Source: Gulosibacter hominis (GTDB lineage: Bacteria; Actinomycetota; Actinomycetes; Actinomycetales; Microbacteriaceae). From it: a stretch of 64,000 nt of DNA. The notes under the pieces were generated by a model that ran no database searches, was not told where the DNA came from, and saw only the letters and a program-made list of their open reading frames with translations. Location: NCBI RefSeq assembly GCF_904842695.1, contig NZ_CAJGWQ010000002.1:156361-220360 (forward strand). Reading direction: 5' to 3'. Position 1 is the stretch's first letter; every line of letters starts with the position of its first letter. Of this stretch, positions 1 through 8,643 are shown in pieces. The translations under genes and the position numbers were made by a program.

Positions 1-684
1 CCCGATGATGAGAAGTATCGCTTCCTCGGCGTCGACCCCGGCACCGAAGTGTATGTGGTGCCGCAAACTCAGCACCCCGACGTGGTGTGGCTGGGATGGA
101 ACACACAAGAACCCGGCGTGCTTGAAAATCTTGATCTCGGCGCCACCCTCGAAATCGTCGCTGTTGACGGGCCGGGGCAGCTGGTGGTGTACCTGCAAAA
201 CGGCAACTTTGGTGAACCGCAGCAGCTGTACTCCACCTATGACCAGCTGCCGCAGCAGGCCTGGATCGAGTCGAACACGCACACTCACGCCAACTGGGTG
301 TTCACCGAACCCGGCGTGTATGCCGTAGAGGTGGCATTTAGTGCGACGCTGCGCGACGGCAGCGAGGTACGCGCCACCGACACCCTGCGTTTTGCAGTTG
401 GTGAAAACGCTGATATCGATGCGGCCTTCGCAGCCCAAGCCCCCGAAGCGCCCGAGGCTGCACAACCGGCTGCAACCGAACCGCAGGCAGCGAATGCCGA
501 CAGTGGCCTGGGTGGCGTGATCTGGATCGTGGCCGGGGTTGTTGGTGCCGTAGCGGTGATCGCATTCATCATCATCACCGTGGCAACGGCACGCACCAAG
601 CGTCGCGTGGCGACAGCCCGCGCAAAACAAGCGGCGCAAGAGCGTGACGCAGCCACCGCACCTGAGAGCGAGGCAACCGAATGA
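1..684 (+). CDS. Anchored-repeat ABC system surface or substrate-binding protein, C-terminal part (5' truncated by window)
   Basis: The reading frame is open from base 1, so the start lies outside the window. The visible 227 residues hold one actinobacterial surface-anchored repeat domain (TIGR03769 type) with the block HTHANWVFTEPGVY, then an Ala/Pro/Glu-rich linker, one transmembrane helix near residues 175-197 and a short basic cytoplasmic tail. In this family the metal-type substrate-binding subunit often ends in exactly one such domain, so it may be the binding protein of the adjacent transporter; it could equally be a second surface repeat protein. Its stop overlaps the ATPase start (ATGA), which implies translational coupling. 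The domain call is firm; the full-length identity is inferred. Confidence 0.8.
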   Translation, partial: PDDEKYRFLGVDPGTEVYVVPQTQHPDVVWLGWNTQEPGVLENLDLGATLEIVAVDGPGQLVVYLQNGNFGEPQQLYSTYDQLPQQAWIESNTHTHANWVFTEPGVYAVEVAFSATLRDGSEVRATDTLRFAVGENADIDAAFAAQAPEAPEAAQPAATEPQAANADSGLGGVIWIVAGVVGAVAVIAFIIITVATARTKRRVATARAKQAAQERDAATAPESEATE

Positions 685-1535
685 CGGCGCTCGAAGTTAC
701 CGACCTTGCGGTGCGGCTCGGCGGCCGCCAGGTGCTGCGAGACCTGAACCTGTCGATCGACCGCGGCGAGTTTGTTGGGCTGATTGGCCCCAATGGTGCC
801 GGCAAGACCACACTGTTGCGGAGCATCCTTGGTCTGCAAAAAACCGAGCGGGGAAGTGCCCGTGTGAGCGGCGGGCGGCCCGGCTATGTGCCGCAGCGGC
901 ATGAATTTGCCTGGGATTTTCCGATCACGGTCGAAGATGTGGTGATGTCGGGCTTAGTGCGCAAAATCGGCTGGTTGCGCGGCCCGACCGTGCGCCATTT
1001 CGAGGCGGTAATGGATGCGCTCATCCGCGTCGAGCTCGATCATCTGGCGCGACGCCCGGTGGCCGAGCTATCGGGCGGGCAACGCCAGCGCGTGCTCGTA
1101 GCGCGTGCCCTCGCACTGAACCCGTCGGTGCTGCTGCTTGATGAGCCGTTCACCGGACTCGATTTGCCCACCCAAGAACTGCTGTCAAAACTCTTTGCCC
1201 GGCTGGCCGAAGAGGGCCACGCGGTGCTGATGACCACGCACGATTTGATCGGCGCGATGCATGACTGTTCGCGACTGTGCCTGCTCAACCGCACGATCAT
1301 TGCCGACGGTGCCCCGCGTGAACTGGGTGACCCGGCGGTGTGGCAGCGGGCATTTGGGGTGGGTGATGAGCATCCACTGCTCACCGCGCTCACGGCGGTC
1401 GCCGCCAAGCTCGCCGAGACCGAGGTGACTGAGGCGACCGACGCTGGCGCTCATAACCGAGCGGGTCGAGCCACCGACCTAGACGCAAACGAATCGGTCG
1501 ACGCAACGCAAAAGGCAGGTGCCGGTACATGCTGA
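681..1535 (+). CDS. Anchored-repeat-type ABC transporter, ATP-binding subunit
   Basis: This is a 284-residue ABC ATPase. Walker A is GPNGAGKTT near residues 37-45, the signature is LSGGQRQR, and Walker B is VLLLDEP, followed by the H-loop sequence MTTHD. The size and the pairing with an ABC-3 type permease match zinc/manganese importers and the anchored-repeat ATPases (TIGR03771 type). A C-terminal extension of about 50 polar residues follows the nucleotide-binding domain. The ATG overlaps the preceding stop, and the 3' end overlaps the permease start by 7 bases, so the operon is tightly coupled. The substrate is inferred to be a divalent metal from the permease family, not shown by the sequence. 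Confidence 0.92.
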   Translation: MTALEVTDLAVRLGGRQVLRDLNLSIDRGEFVGLIGPNGAGKTTLLRSILGLQKTERGSARVSGGRPGYVPQRHEFAWDFPITVEDVVMSGLVRKIGWLRGPTVRHFEAVMDALIRVELDHLARRPVAELSGGQRQRVLVARALALNPSVLLLDEPFTGLDLPTQELLSKLFARLAEEGHAVLMTTHDLIGAMHDCSRLCLLNRTIIADGAPRELGDPAVWQRAFGVGDEHPLLTALTAVAAKLAETEVTEATDAGAHNRAGRATDLDANESVDATQKAGAGTC

Positions 1536-2431
1536 GCCCAATTGAATTCATCCAAGACCTGTTTAATCCCGACCTGGGATTTTTGATGAAGGCGCTCGTG
1601 ATGGCGGTGTGTTCGAGCATCGTCTGCGGGGTGATCGGCACTTTTGTGGTGCTGCGCGGGATGGCGTTCATCGGCGATGCTGTGGCGCACGCGGTTTTCC
1701 CGGGCCTGGCGATTGCCTTTCTTATTCAGGGCAACCTGGTGCTGGGTGGCGCGATCGCCGGTGTGGTCACCGCCATGCTCGTGGCGTTGCTCTCACAGAA
1801 CCGGCGGCTAAAAGAGGACGGCGTGATCGGTGTGCTCTTTGTTGCCACCTTCGCGCTGGGTATCGTCATCATCAGTTTCGCCCCCGGATATGCCGGATCG
1901 CTCACGCAGTTCCTTTTTGGTTCGATCACCGGTATTCCCGACGAGGATGTGCTGACCGTCATTTTGACCGGGCTGGCGCTGCTCATCGTGGTGAGTGCCT
2001 TCCGTAAAGAACTGGTGGCGGTGAGCCTCGACCGCGAAACAGCACGGGCGAGCGGTCTGCCGGTGACGATGCTCGACCTCGGGCTCTACATTGCGGTCGC
2101 GCTCGCAGTGGTGATTTCGATTCAAACGATCGGCAACATCCTCGTGCTGGCGCTGCTGGTAACCCCGGCCGCAACGGCACGACTGCTCACCGACCGGCTT
2201 GGGCACATGATGATCCTCGCTCCGGTGCTCGGGATGAGCGCCGCGGTAATCGGCCTCTACCTCTCGTGGAGCATCGATGCTGGGCTCCCCACCGGCGGCA
2301 CCATCGTGCTCGTGAGCACCGCGGGCTTCCTGCTCGCGTGGCTGTTTGCACCGAAACACGGCCAGTTCGCACGCCGCCGCGAAGTCGCCGAAGAAGCTCG
2401 CACTCAACCGCAATTGGAGGTGGCGTCGTGA
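1529..2431 (+). CDS. Anchored-repeat-type ABC transporter, permease subunit (ABC-3 family)
   Basis: A 300-residue integral membrane protein with about 8-9 hydrophobic segments. It carries the ABC-3 (ZnuB/MntB-like) landmarks: GMAFIGDAVAHAVFPG near residues 48-63, the stretch RETARASGLPV that contacts the ATPase, and QTIGNILVLALLVTPAATA. These mark a divalent-metal-type importer permease, here in the anchored-repeat subgroup (TIGR03770 type) because of its neighbours. The ATG start overlaps the ATPase gene, and its stop overlaps the GTG of the surface protein. The C-terminal 25 residues are charged and cytoplasmic. Confidence 0.92.
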   Translation: MLSPIEFIQDLFNPDLGFLMKALVMAVCSSIVCGVIGTFVVLRGMAFIGDAVAHAVFPGLAIAFLIQGNLVLGGAIAGVVTAMLVALLSQNRRLKEDGVIGVLFVATFALGIVIISFAPGYAGSLTQFLFGSITGIPDEDVLTVILTGLALLIVVSAFRKELVAVSLDRETARASGLPVTMLDLGLYIAVALAVVISIQTIGNILVLALLVTPAATARLLTDRLGHMMILAPVLGMSAAVIGLYLSWSIDAGLPTGGTIVLVSTAGFLLAWLFAPKHGQFARRREVAEEARTQPQLEVAS

Positions 2432-4821
2432 AACGTCGAAACTCAGTGCTGAAACGGATCACCGCCTCCGCAATTGGGCTGGCGCTGGCGTCCGCAACGC
2501 TTATCGCCGCACCCCTGGCGTCACTGCAGGGCGCAGCTGCGGCCGAGCCCGCGGCTACCGAGACGACTGCTAGTTCGTCAGCGGCGCCAACCGCCCCGGT
2601 CACGCTTGAGCGCCGCATCATCGAAAACGTGCACACCGACACGGTTTCGGTGTTCGTTGACGACGGTAAACTCGTGCTCGGTTCGAAAGCCGATATCAAC
2701 GGCCCTGGTTACCGCATCGATACCGACAGCACGCTATTCCACCTCGAAGCGGCATCGCACACCACGACCGCCAACACCCCAGAGTTTTTGCGCCGCCTGG
2801 GCAACGACATGTGGCTGGCGCCCCAGACCCAAGACCCGGCACTGATTTGGCCGGGCTTCAGCACCGAACACGATCCGCTTGTGAACGCTGCCGATGACGG
2901 CAAAGTGAGCCTCGAGCTGATAAATACCAAGGGTCCCGGTCGTGTTGAGCTGTTTCTGTCGGGCGGCTTCGGCGAGCTCAATCGGATATTTTCATCCACC
3001 GACAAACTGCCGGCGTGGAGTATGGGGATGCGCCAACACACGCATATGAACTGGGCGTTTGGGGCCCAGGGCCGCTACGAACTCACCTTCCGGGCCACAG
3101 CGAAAATCAACGGCAAAAACCAGACCGCCGAGCGTACCTACTCGTTCTATGTCGGGCCAAAAAACAAGATGACCTCGGGCACCGGGATGCTCGTGGCGGC
3201 TGATCGCGGCCAGCTCGCACCGGGCGAATCGCTGCAGCTGCGCGCCGAATTCGATCCCGTGAGCGCTCGCGGCTGGGTTGAATACGGTGACGCAGCAACC
3301 GGTCAGGTGCTCGGTGTCGCCGAAGTAAAAAACGGCGTGGCGCGTCTGGCGACCAGCGCACTCAACCCGGGCCAGCACGAGATCACCGCCCGGTTCATCC
3401 CGCAGTGGGCGGATGAATACGAGCCGGTCGTGCTCAAAGCCGGTAGCGGATTGCCAATTCAGGTGACCGGTGACGTTATTGAGCGACCCGAACAACAGGA
3501 TGGCACGCCGGTACCGGATGCATCGCTCACCGATGCCAATCGTGGTCAGGTGGTGCGCATCCCGAAGTCTGCAAAAACAGTCGACCAGCATGCCACCGTT
3601 ACCGCCTCGGCACGCCAAGCAGCGGGCCAGTGGGTGTCGGTTTGGCAGCACACCGCACAGGGCCAGCAGTGGCTCGGTTGGGTGCAGGTTGGTGCCGACG
3701 GTAGCCTCACGGTTCGAGTGGCGGATGCAAAACCCGGCGCGGCCAAGCTGGTGCTGAAGTCGACCAGCGGTGAATTGCTTGGCTGGGATGCGTTCACCAT
3801 CCGTCAGCTTGATGTCACCCCTGGCGAGGTGCCGCAGCCGCCCCGTGGCGGCTCCAACAATCGGGGTGGACACGATAGCGGCCAGCAACCGAGCCAAAAA
3901 CCAGACTCGGCCGCGCAAACCTGCGAACCGTCACTCGTGCTCGATACCGGCCACGTTGACGCATTTAATGTCAGCGTCAGCACTGGTGGCCAGGCCGTGC
4001 TGCAGTTGAAAGAGGACGTCACCGGCTCACACGTGCTGCATGAAGCCGAAGACGTGCTGCTGCGCGTCAACCAGTCGGCCTACGAAGGTAATATTCCAGC
4101 GTCGTTGCCGGGCTCGCCCTCCGGTTATGTGCTGCCCCTCGCGCAGCGATCAGATTTGGTTTGGCCGGGCTGGGATACCAACCGCACCACCGGTAGCGGC
4201 TATACCGATGTCACCATCAACATTCACAGCGTTGAGGGGCCCGGCAGCGTACATCTCTACTCGATGGGCTCATTCGGCGATCTCAAACCGCTGCTCGATG
4301 GCGGTAGCACCCGCCTCCCCGGTAGCCTGCGCGAACCGACACCGGCGCACACGCACGCCCAGTGGGTATTTTCAGAAGCCGGCATCTATGTGCTCACCGT
4401 GAGCGCTACCGCAACGAACCCCAGCAACGGCCAGAGCGCCACGACCACCACCCATCGCTACGTGTTCCAGGTTGGCGATGTGCCGCTGGGGGATGTGTTT
4501 TGCAAGGTGACTGCATCCGCTGATTCGCGAGCAGCATCGGCAGCCGTCAACGACAGCATCAACGAGCAAGAAACCAAAGCTGCCGAAGCGGCCAAGCAGG
4601 CCAAGGCAAAAGAAAAAGAAAAAGCTCGCCAGCGCGCTGCAGAGGCAGTCACTGCCGCTGAGGCCGACAGCGAACATGCCAGCGATGCTGCGGCAGCGGT
4701 CATCGACCCCGAACGCGAGCGACTGCTGCTGTGGGCCGCTATCGGTGGCGGTGCACTCGCAATTGGCGGTATCGGCTACGGCACCCTCTGGTATCTGCGA
4801 CGGCTGCGAGGCGTTGAATAG
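2428..4821 (+). CDS. Anchored-repeat surface protein with two TIGR03769-type domains (anch_rpt_wall-like)
   Basis: A 797-residue exported protein. GTG at 2428 is chosen because GGAGG lies 8 bases upstream, the codon overlaps the permease stop, and it opens a classic signal peptide (KRRNSVLKR, hydrophobic core, A-rich cleavage site near residue 40). Two surface-anchored repeat domains follow, at about 62-250 and 500-700, each ending in the consensus HTHxxWxFxxxGxYxLxV (histidines at 204/206 and 641/643). Between them are a beta-rich region and a Gly/Gln/Ser linker. A Lys/Ala/Glu-rich helix near 710-770 leads to one C-terminal helix and a basic tail. There is no LPXTG motif. It is probably the cell-surface partner of the ABC importer; a metal-capture role is inferred. 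Confidence 0.88.
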   Translation: MKRRNSVLKRITASAIGLALASATLIAAPLASLQGAAAAEPAATETTASSSAAPTAPVTLERRIIENVHTDTVSVFVDDGKLVLGSKADINGPGYRIDTDSTLFHLEAASHTTTANTPEFLRRLGNDMWLAPQTQDPALIWPGFSTEHDPLVNAADDGKVSLELINTKGPGRVELFLSGGFGELNRIFSSTDKLPAWSMGMRQHTHMNWAFGAQGRYELTFRATAKINGKNQTAERTYSFYVGPKNKMTSGTGMLVAADRGQLAPGESLQLRAEFDPVSARGWVEYGDAATGQVLGVAEVKNGVARLATSALNPGQHEITARFIPQWADEYEPVVLKAGSGLPIQVTGDVIERPEQQDGTPVPDASLTDANRGQVVRIPKSAKTVDQHATVTASARQAAGQWVSVWQHTAQGQQWLGWVQVGADGSLTVRVADAKPGAAKLVLKSTSGELLGWDAFTIRQLDVTPGEVPQPPRGGSNNRGGHDSGQQPSQKPDSAAQTCEPSLVLDTGHVDAFNVSVSTGGQAVLQLKEDVTGSHVLHEAEDVLLRVNQSAYEGNIPASLPGSPSGYVLPLAQRSDLVWPGWDTNRTTGSGYTDVTINIHSVEGPGSVHLYSMGSFGDLKPLLDGGSTRLPGSLREPTPAHTHAQWVFSEAGIYVLTVSATATNPSNGQSATTTTHRYVFQVGDVPLGDVFCKVTASADSRAASAAVNDSINEQETKAAEAAKQAKAKEKEKARQRAAEAVTAAEADSEHASDAAAAVIDPERERLLLWAAIGGGALAIGGIGYGTLWYLRRLRGVE

Positions 4822-4831
4822 TGGTGAGGCA

Positions 4832-5758
4832 GTGAGCCGGTTGAACTCAACTAACGCAGGCGACCACTCACAGCCGGAAGCGGCGGCCGCATTTGATGAT
4901 GCCCCGCTGCTTCCGGCCACTTCCGCCCCCAAAGCTCGCCAAAAACGCTCAGCGCCGCGTGGCAGTAACGCTAAAAAAGCGGCTGGCTACGGACCGTTGC
5001 TGGTGGCTGCCGGGATGGTGTTGGCCGGGGTGACCGTGATCGGTGCGGTGGCGCTTCCGCTGCTTGGTAGCACCGCGCCAACGGTGCCTGCCGGAGCGGT
5101 GGCGGCCTCGACCCAAACTCCGGGCCCGGCGCCGATTGCCCCAACAGCGATCGACGCCCCGACCGAAACCGAGACCAACACCAAATCCAAATCGATTGCG
5201 CTATTGGCCGACTCACAATGGGTGGGGCACACCGCAAAAACCACCGGTATCCCTCCGCGGGCGCTCGCGGCATATTCCGGCGCCGCAATCAGAGTGCGAG
5301 AAGAACTGCCCGAGTGTGGGCTGGGCTGGAACACTCTCGCCGGAATCGGGTGGGTCGAGTCGGAACACGGCACCCTGCATGGCGGCCATATCGCTGGCAA
5401 CGGGGATACTAAGCCGCCGATCTACGGTGTGCCGCTGAGCGGACAGCACGGCACCGAGCAGCTGCCCGACACCGACGGTGGTGCGCTTGACGGCGACGGA
5501 CAGTGGGATCGCGCCATGGGGCCGCTGCAATTCGTGCCGGATACCTGGGCGCAGTGGGGCGCCGACGGGAATGGTGATGGTGTGAGCGACCCGCAGCAGC
5601 TCGATGATGCCGCGCTCGCGGCGGCACGGTATTTGTGCCACGTGGGTGGGGATCTCACCGTGCCCGAAAACTGGATCGCCGCGGTGGGCGCCTACAACTC
5701 GCCGGTCGACTACATCAACCGCGTTGCCGCCGCCGCGAACGCTTACGGACAGCACTAG
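4832..5758 (+). CDS. Membrane-anchored lytic transglycosylase (SLT/MltB-like)
   Basis: A 308-residue protein with a type II topology: about 50 polar N-terminal residues, one transmembrane helix near 52-74, a Thr/Pro-rich spacer and an extracytoplasmic domain. The domain has the transglycosylase pattern WNTLAGIGWVESEHG with the catalytic glutamate, then GPLQFVPDTWAQWG and AAVGAYNSPVDYINRV. Such enzymes cleave the glycan strands of peptidoglycan with anhydro-muramyl product formation. GTG at 4832 lies 10 bases after the surface-protein stop, with a GGTGAGG sequence just before it; TTG at 4841 is an alternative. It may be the last gene of the anchored-repeat operon, though a functional link is unproven. 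Confidence 0.85.
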   Translation: MSRLNSTNAGDHSQPEAAAAFDDAPLLPATSAPKARQKRSAPRGSNAKKAAGYGPLLVAAGMVLAGVTVIGAVALPLLGSTAPTVPAGAVAASTQTPGPAPIAPTAIDAPTETETNTKSKSIALLADSQWVGHTAKTTGIPPRALAAYSGAAIRVREELPECGLGWNTLAGIGWVESEHGTLHGGHIAGNGDTKPPIYGVPLSGQHGTEQLPDTDGGALDGDGQWDRAMGPLQFVPDTWAQWGADGNGDGVSDPQQLDDAALAAARYLCHVGGDLTVPENWIAAVGAYNSPVDYINRVAAAANAYGQH

Positions 5759-5780
5759 GGCGCACTCCGACAGTGCCGGC

Positions 5781-5814
5781 CCGAGGTCGAGTGGCTCCGG
5801 CTACTCGGCCTCGG
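5781..5814. terminator. Candidate bidirectional terminator between transglycosylase and terC
   Basis: Arms at 5781-5792 and 5803-5814 pair over 11 of 12 positions around a 10-base loop. The convergent gene ends make a shared terminator likely. No long T-run follows, so intrinsic termination is only plausible. Confidence 0.4.
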
Positions 5815-6799
5815 TGCTCGCCTCGGCCTTTTCTTCTTTGCTGGCGTAGATGAACGAGGTGACGGTGGCGATGATGAGGGTGCCAAAAATGAACACCAGC
5901 GAGAACCAGGTGGGAATATCGGGCACCCACTCGACGGGTTGACCACCATTGATGAACGGCAGCTCGTTGACGTGCAGGGCATGGAACACCAGCTTCACGC
6001 CGATAAAGCCGAGGATGAATGCCAGCCCCAGGTCGAGGAAACGGAGCTTTTCGAGCAGCCCGTCAATGAGGAAGTACAGCTGACGCAGCCCCAGTAGTGC
6101 GAGTGCGTTCGCCATGAACACCAGGTAGGGCTCCTGCGTGATACCAAAAATCGCGGGAATCGAGTCGAGCGCGAACAGCAGGTCGGTGAACCCCAGCGCC
6201 ACCACAACAAGCACGAGCGGGGTGACCATCTTTTTACCGTTTTCGACGATGGTCCACTTGTCGTCGTCGTAGTTTTCGCTCGCCGGAATGAGTTTTTTCA
6301 GCTGCATCACCCAGCCCGGCATCTCGGGGTCGGAATCATCGAACGACTCGATGAACTGGCGCACTGCCATAAACAACAGCCAGGCACCAAAAATGTAGAA
6401 CACCCACGACAGCTGCTCGAGCACCCAGGCGCCGGCGAGGATGAACGCGGTGCGCATTACGAGCGCCATGGCGATACCGATGAGTAGCGCTTTTTGCTGC
6501 GCGATTTTTGGCACCTTGAAGCTCGTCATGAGCAGCAGGAACACAAACAGGTTGTCGACCGAGAGTGCTTTCTCGGTGGCATAACCAGCGATGAAATCAC
6601 CGGCGTGATTCCAATCCCACTGCCAGGCCACCAGGAACATGAACACGAAGGCCATACCGATGTAAAACAGCGACCACAGGCCGGCTTCTTTCATCGTCGG
6701 TACATGCGCGTGCCGCACATGCGAATAAAAATCGAAGAAGAAAAAACCGATGACCACGGCGACACTAATCGCCCAGATCCAAATTTCCACGTGGTTCAC
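5801..6799 (-). CDS. TerC family integral membrane protein (Alx/MeeY-like manganese exporter)
   Basis: A 332-residue protein with about 8-9 membrane helices. The TerC signature is seen in ATEKALSVDNLFVFLLLM (with the paired ALSVDN/ALDSIPAIFGIT acidic motifs) and in GFTDLLFALDSIPAIFGIT. TerC/Alx proteins are linked to manganese export that loads secreted proteins and prevents toxicity. The start is GTG at 6799, preceded by GGAGG with 4 bases between; an in-frame GTG at 6790 is less well placed. The leader carries a probable yybP-ykoY manganese riboswitch, which supports the role. It converges with the transglycosylase gene. Confidence 0.92.
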   Translation of the reverse strand: MNHVEIWIWAISVAVVIGFFFFDFYSHVRHAHVPTMKEAGLWSLFYIGMAFVFMFLVAWQWDWNHAGDFIAGYATEKALSVDNLFVFLLLMTSFKVPKIAQQKALLIGIAMALVMRTAFILAGAWVLEQLSWVFYIFGAWLLFMAVRQFIESFDDSDPEMPGWVMQLKKLIPASENYDDDKWTIVENGKKMVTPLVLVVVALGFTDLLFALDSIPAIFGITQEPYLVFMANALALLGLRQLYFLIDGLLEKLRFLDLGLAFILGFIGVKLVFHALHVNELPFINGGQPVEWVPDIPTWFSLVFIFGTLIIATVTSFIYASKEEKAEASTEAE

Positions 6800-6820
6800 A
6801 CAGCCTCCAGGGTCGTTGCA

Positions 6821-6935
6821 CTACCTGAAGGTCTCTTCCACCGCAGCCACGGTCGAAGCGCCCGGGGTTCCAGCCTTGGAACCCGTGATGACGAGCGCAT
6901 CGCGTTCGGGAATACTCCCCTTCTCGAAGCCTAAG
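6821..6935 (-). ncRNA. Probable yybP-ykoY (manganese) riboswitch in the terC leader
   Basis: On the minus strand the leader begins with GGGGAGTA (6920-6913), the conserved loop motif of the yybP-ykoY class. It continues with a 7-base-pair GGTTCC/GGAACC hairpin (arms 6878-6884 and 6865-6871) and ends with GAGACCTTCAGGTAG (6835-6821), a block typical of actinobacterial members. The next gene is terC, a common target of this class. The assignment is from motif and context; no covariance search was run. Confidence 0.75.
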
Positions 6936-6936
6936 G

Positions 6937-7557
6937 TTACACGCTCGCCTGCTCGGTGCCGCTGGCAGATGCCGCCGGTGCCACCTGTGTCGGATGCAAA
7001 ACGGGGTAGCCGTTGGCGGTGACCACCGCGAATCCGTGCGGCATCGTGGGGTTTGTTTCAAGCACTGAAAAACCAAGATTGGTGATGTGCGGTGCCGGGA
7101 AGGGGAGCAGCGTGTCGAGCACCAGACGCACCACCGAACCGTGAGTGATGACCAGCGCATCCTCATCGGGATGTTCACCGGCGATTTGCTGCAGTTTCGG
7201 TAGTACGCGATCGACCACGGCCGATTTTGGTTCGATGCTCGGGTGATCGAGCGGGCGGCGGCTGCCGTCTTCGTAGTAGACGCTCAGCCCCTCAAGCTCG
7301 CCAAAAGAACGCTCGATGAACTCATCCACCGCAACCGGATGCGGTAGCTCGGCCTCGCGGGCGATCAGCTCAGCGGTGGTGCGGGTGCGCACCAGTGGCG
7401 AGCAGTACAGCCGTGTCCAGGTTGTGTGTTGCAGCAGCCGCCCGGCCTCGCGTGCCTGCTCCATCCCGCGCTCATTGAGTGCGATGTCGGTGGTGCCCTG
7501 CAAACGAGACTGTGCGTTCCAATCGGTTTCGCCGTGACGTATCAGTCCAATTCGCAT
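6937..7557 (-). CDS. Histidine phosphatase family protein (phosphoglycerate-mutase-like)
   Basis: A 206-residue protein of the histidine phosphatase superfamily. The catalytic RHGE motif is at residues 7-10 (LIRHGETDWNAQSRLQG), followed by SPLVRTRTTAELIA with the phosphate-binding arginine, the glutamate region RSFGELEG, and the second catalytic histidine in ALVITHGSVVRLV. The ATG at 7557 gives a start directly before the RHG strand; upstream in-frame codons would add a non-homologous stretch. The substrate cannot be predicted. It lies upstream of the terC riboswitch, on the same strand. Confidence 0.87.
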   Translation of the reverse strand: MRIGLIRHGETDWNAQSRLQGTTDIALNERGMEQAREAGRLLQHTTWTRLYCSPLVRTRTTAELIAREAELPHPVAVDEFIERSFGELEGLSVYYEDGSRRPLDHPSIEPKSAVVDRVLPKLQQIAGEHPDEDALVITHGSVVRLVLDTLLPFPAPHITNLGFSVLETNPTMPHGFAVVTANGYPVLHPTQVAPAASASGTEQASV

Positions 7558-7631
7558 GCTGCCCCCATCCGAAAAATAAGCTGTCTGTCTATCTTGGCAT
7601 CGAATCCTCACCGCGGCACTCGCCGGTCGCG

Positions 7632-7637
7632 TAACCT
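7632..7637 (+). promoter_or_regulatory. Candidate -10 box, leaderless ftsY
   Basis: TAACCT lies 6 bases before the ftsY ATG and no Shine-Dalgarno is visible, so the transcript probably begins at or near the start codon. No good -35 was found. Confidence 0.5.
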
Positions 7638-7643
7638 GGCTGC

Positions 7644-8525
7644 ATGGCTGAAGGAAATCGTTGGTCACTCGGTGGCGCACTCCGTAATCTGTTCGTTCGT
7701 CCCACAATCGATGAGTCGACGTGGGAAGACCTCGAGGATGCGCTGCTCACCGCCGACTTCGGGCCGGTGATCACCGACGAAATCATCGAACAGCTGCGCG
7801 ATGATGTCGCCCGCTACCAGACCACTGATCCGGCCGATTTGAAACGGATGCTGCGCGATCTCATCGAGGAGCGGCTCAGCAAATTTGACACCACGCTCAA
7901 CCTCTCTGCCCGGCCGGCCGTGTCAATCATCGTCGGCGTTAATGGCGTTGGTAAGACCACCACTATTGGCAAATTCGCGCGCTTTTTGCGCAACTATGGC
8001 CGCACCGTTGTGCTTGGCGCCGCCGACACTTTCCGCGCGGCTGCGGTTGAGCAGCTCGACACGTGGGCGATGCGGGCGGATGTGCGCATCGTGCGCCCGC
8101 AGCAATTCGGTCAGGATCCGGCCTCGGTTGCCTACCAGACGGTCGAAACCGCGGTACGCGAGGGCATCGAAATGGTCATCATTGACACCGCCGGCCGGTT
8201 GCAGACCAAGGCCGGGCTGATGGATGAGCTCACAAAAATTCATCGGGTGGTCGAAAAAATCACCCCGGTGAGCGAGGTACTGCTGGTGCTCGACGCCACC
8301 ACCGGGCAAAACGGGGTGTCACAGGCCGAAGCCTTTATTGAGCACGCTGGCGTCACCGGTCTGGTGCTCACCAAACTTGATGGTTCGGCCAAGGGCGGGT
8401 TCGTGCTCTCGGTGCAGGAACGTACCGGGCTGCCCATCAAACTCATCGGCACCGGTGAGGGAATTGACGATCTGAGCGGTTTCACCCCGCACGTGTTCGC
8501 CGAAAAACTCGTCGGCGACGCCTAG
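7644..8525 (+). CDS. ftsY: Signal recognition particle receptor FtsY
   Basis: A 293-residue SRP-type GTPase that docks ribosome-SRP complexes at the membrane and hands nascent chains to SecYEG. The N-terminal NX four-helix domain is followed by G1 GVNGVGKTTT near residue 97, the insertion-box region ADTFRAAA, DTAGRLQTKAGLMDEL (G3), TKLDGSAKGG (G4) and the closing GTGEGIDDLSGF. It lacks the long acidic A domain of E. coli FtsY and is close to the minimal length, as in many Gram-positives. The ATG is 6 bases after a -10-like hexamer, which suggests a leaderless mRNA. Its partner gene ffh is 2.6 kb downstream. Confidence 0.97.
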   Translation: MAEGNRWSLGGALRNLFVRPTIDESTWEDLEDALLTADFGPVITDEIIEQLRDDVARYQTTDPADLKRMLRDLIEERLSKFDTTLNLSARPAVSIIVGVNGVGKTTTIGKFARFLRNYGRTVVLGAADTFRAAAVEQLDTWAMRADVRIVRPQQFGQDPASVAYQTVETAVREGIEMVIIDTAGRLQTKAGLMDELTKIHRVVEKITPVSEVLLVLDATTGQNGVSQAEAFIEHAGVTGLVLTKLDGSAKGGFVLSVQERTGLPIKLIGTGEGIDDLSGFTPHVFAEKLVGDA

Positions 8526-8584
8526 TAGCCTGCCGCACCGGCCGCCTAATCGCTTGCCGCACCTGCGCCGGATGCGGAAACCAC

Positions 8585-8626
8585 ATCGGGTGCGAGTCGA
8601 CAATTGCTGTCTAACTCGCACCCGAT
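8585..8626. terminator. Terminator between convergent ftsY and the amino-acid permease
   Basis: A perfect 13-base-pair stem (8585-8597 with 8614-8626) around a 16-base loop is followed on the plus strand by GATTTT. It sits in the 118-base gap between convergent genes and can act on both strands. Confidence 0.7.
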
Positions 8627-8643
8627 GATTTTGGCTGTGGCGG

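Noticed and set aside
285..902. Long reading frame on the minus strand opposite the first two genes
   Set aside because: It overlaps two well-supported genes, its protein has no recognisable domain, and long opposite-strand frames are normal at this GC content.
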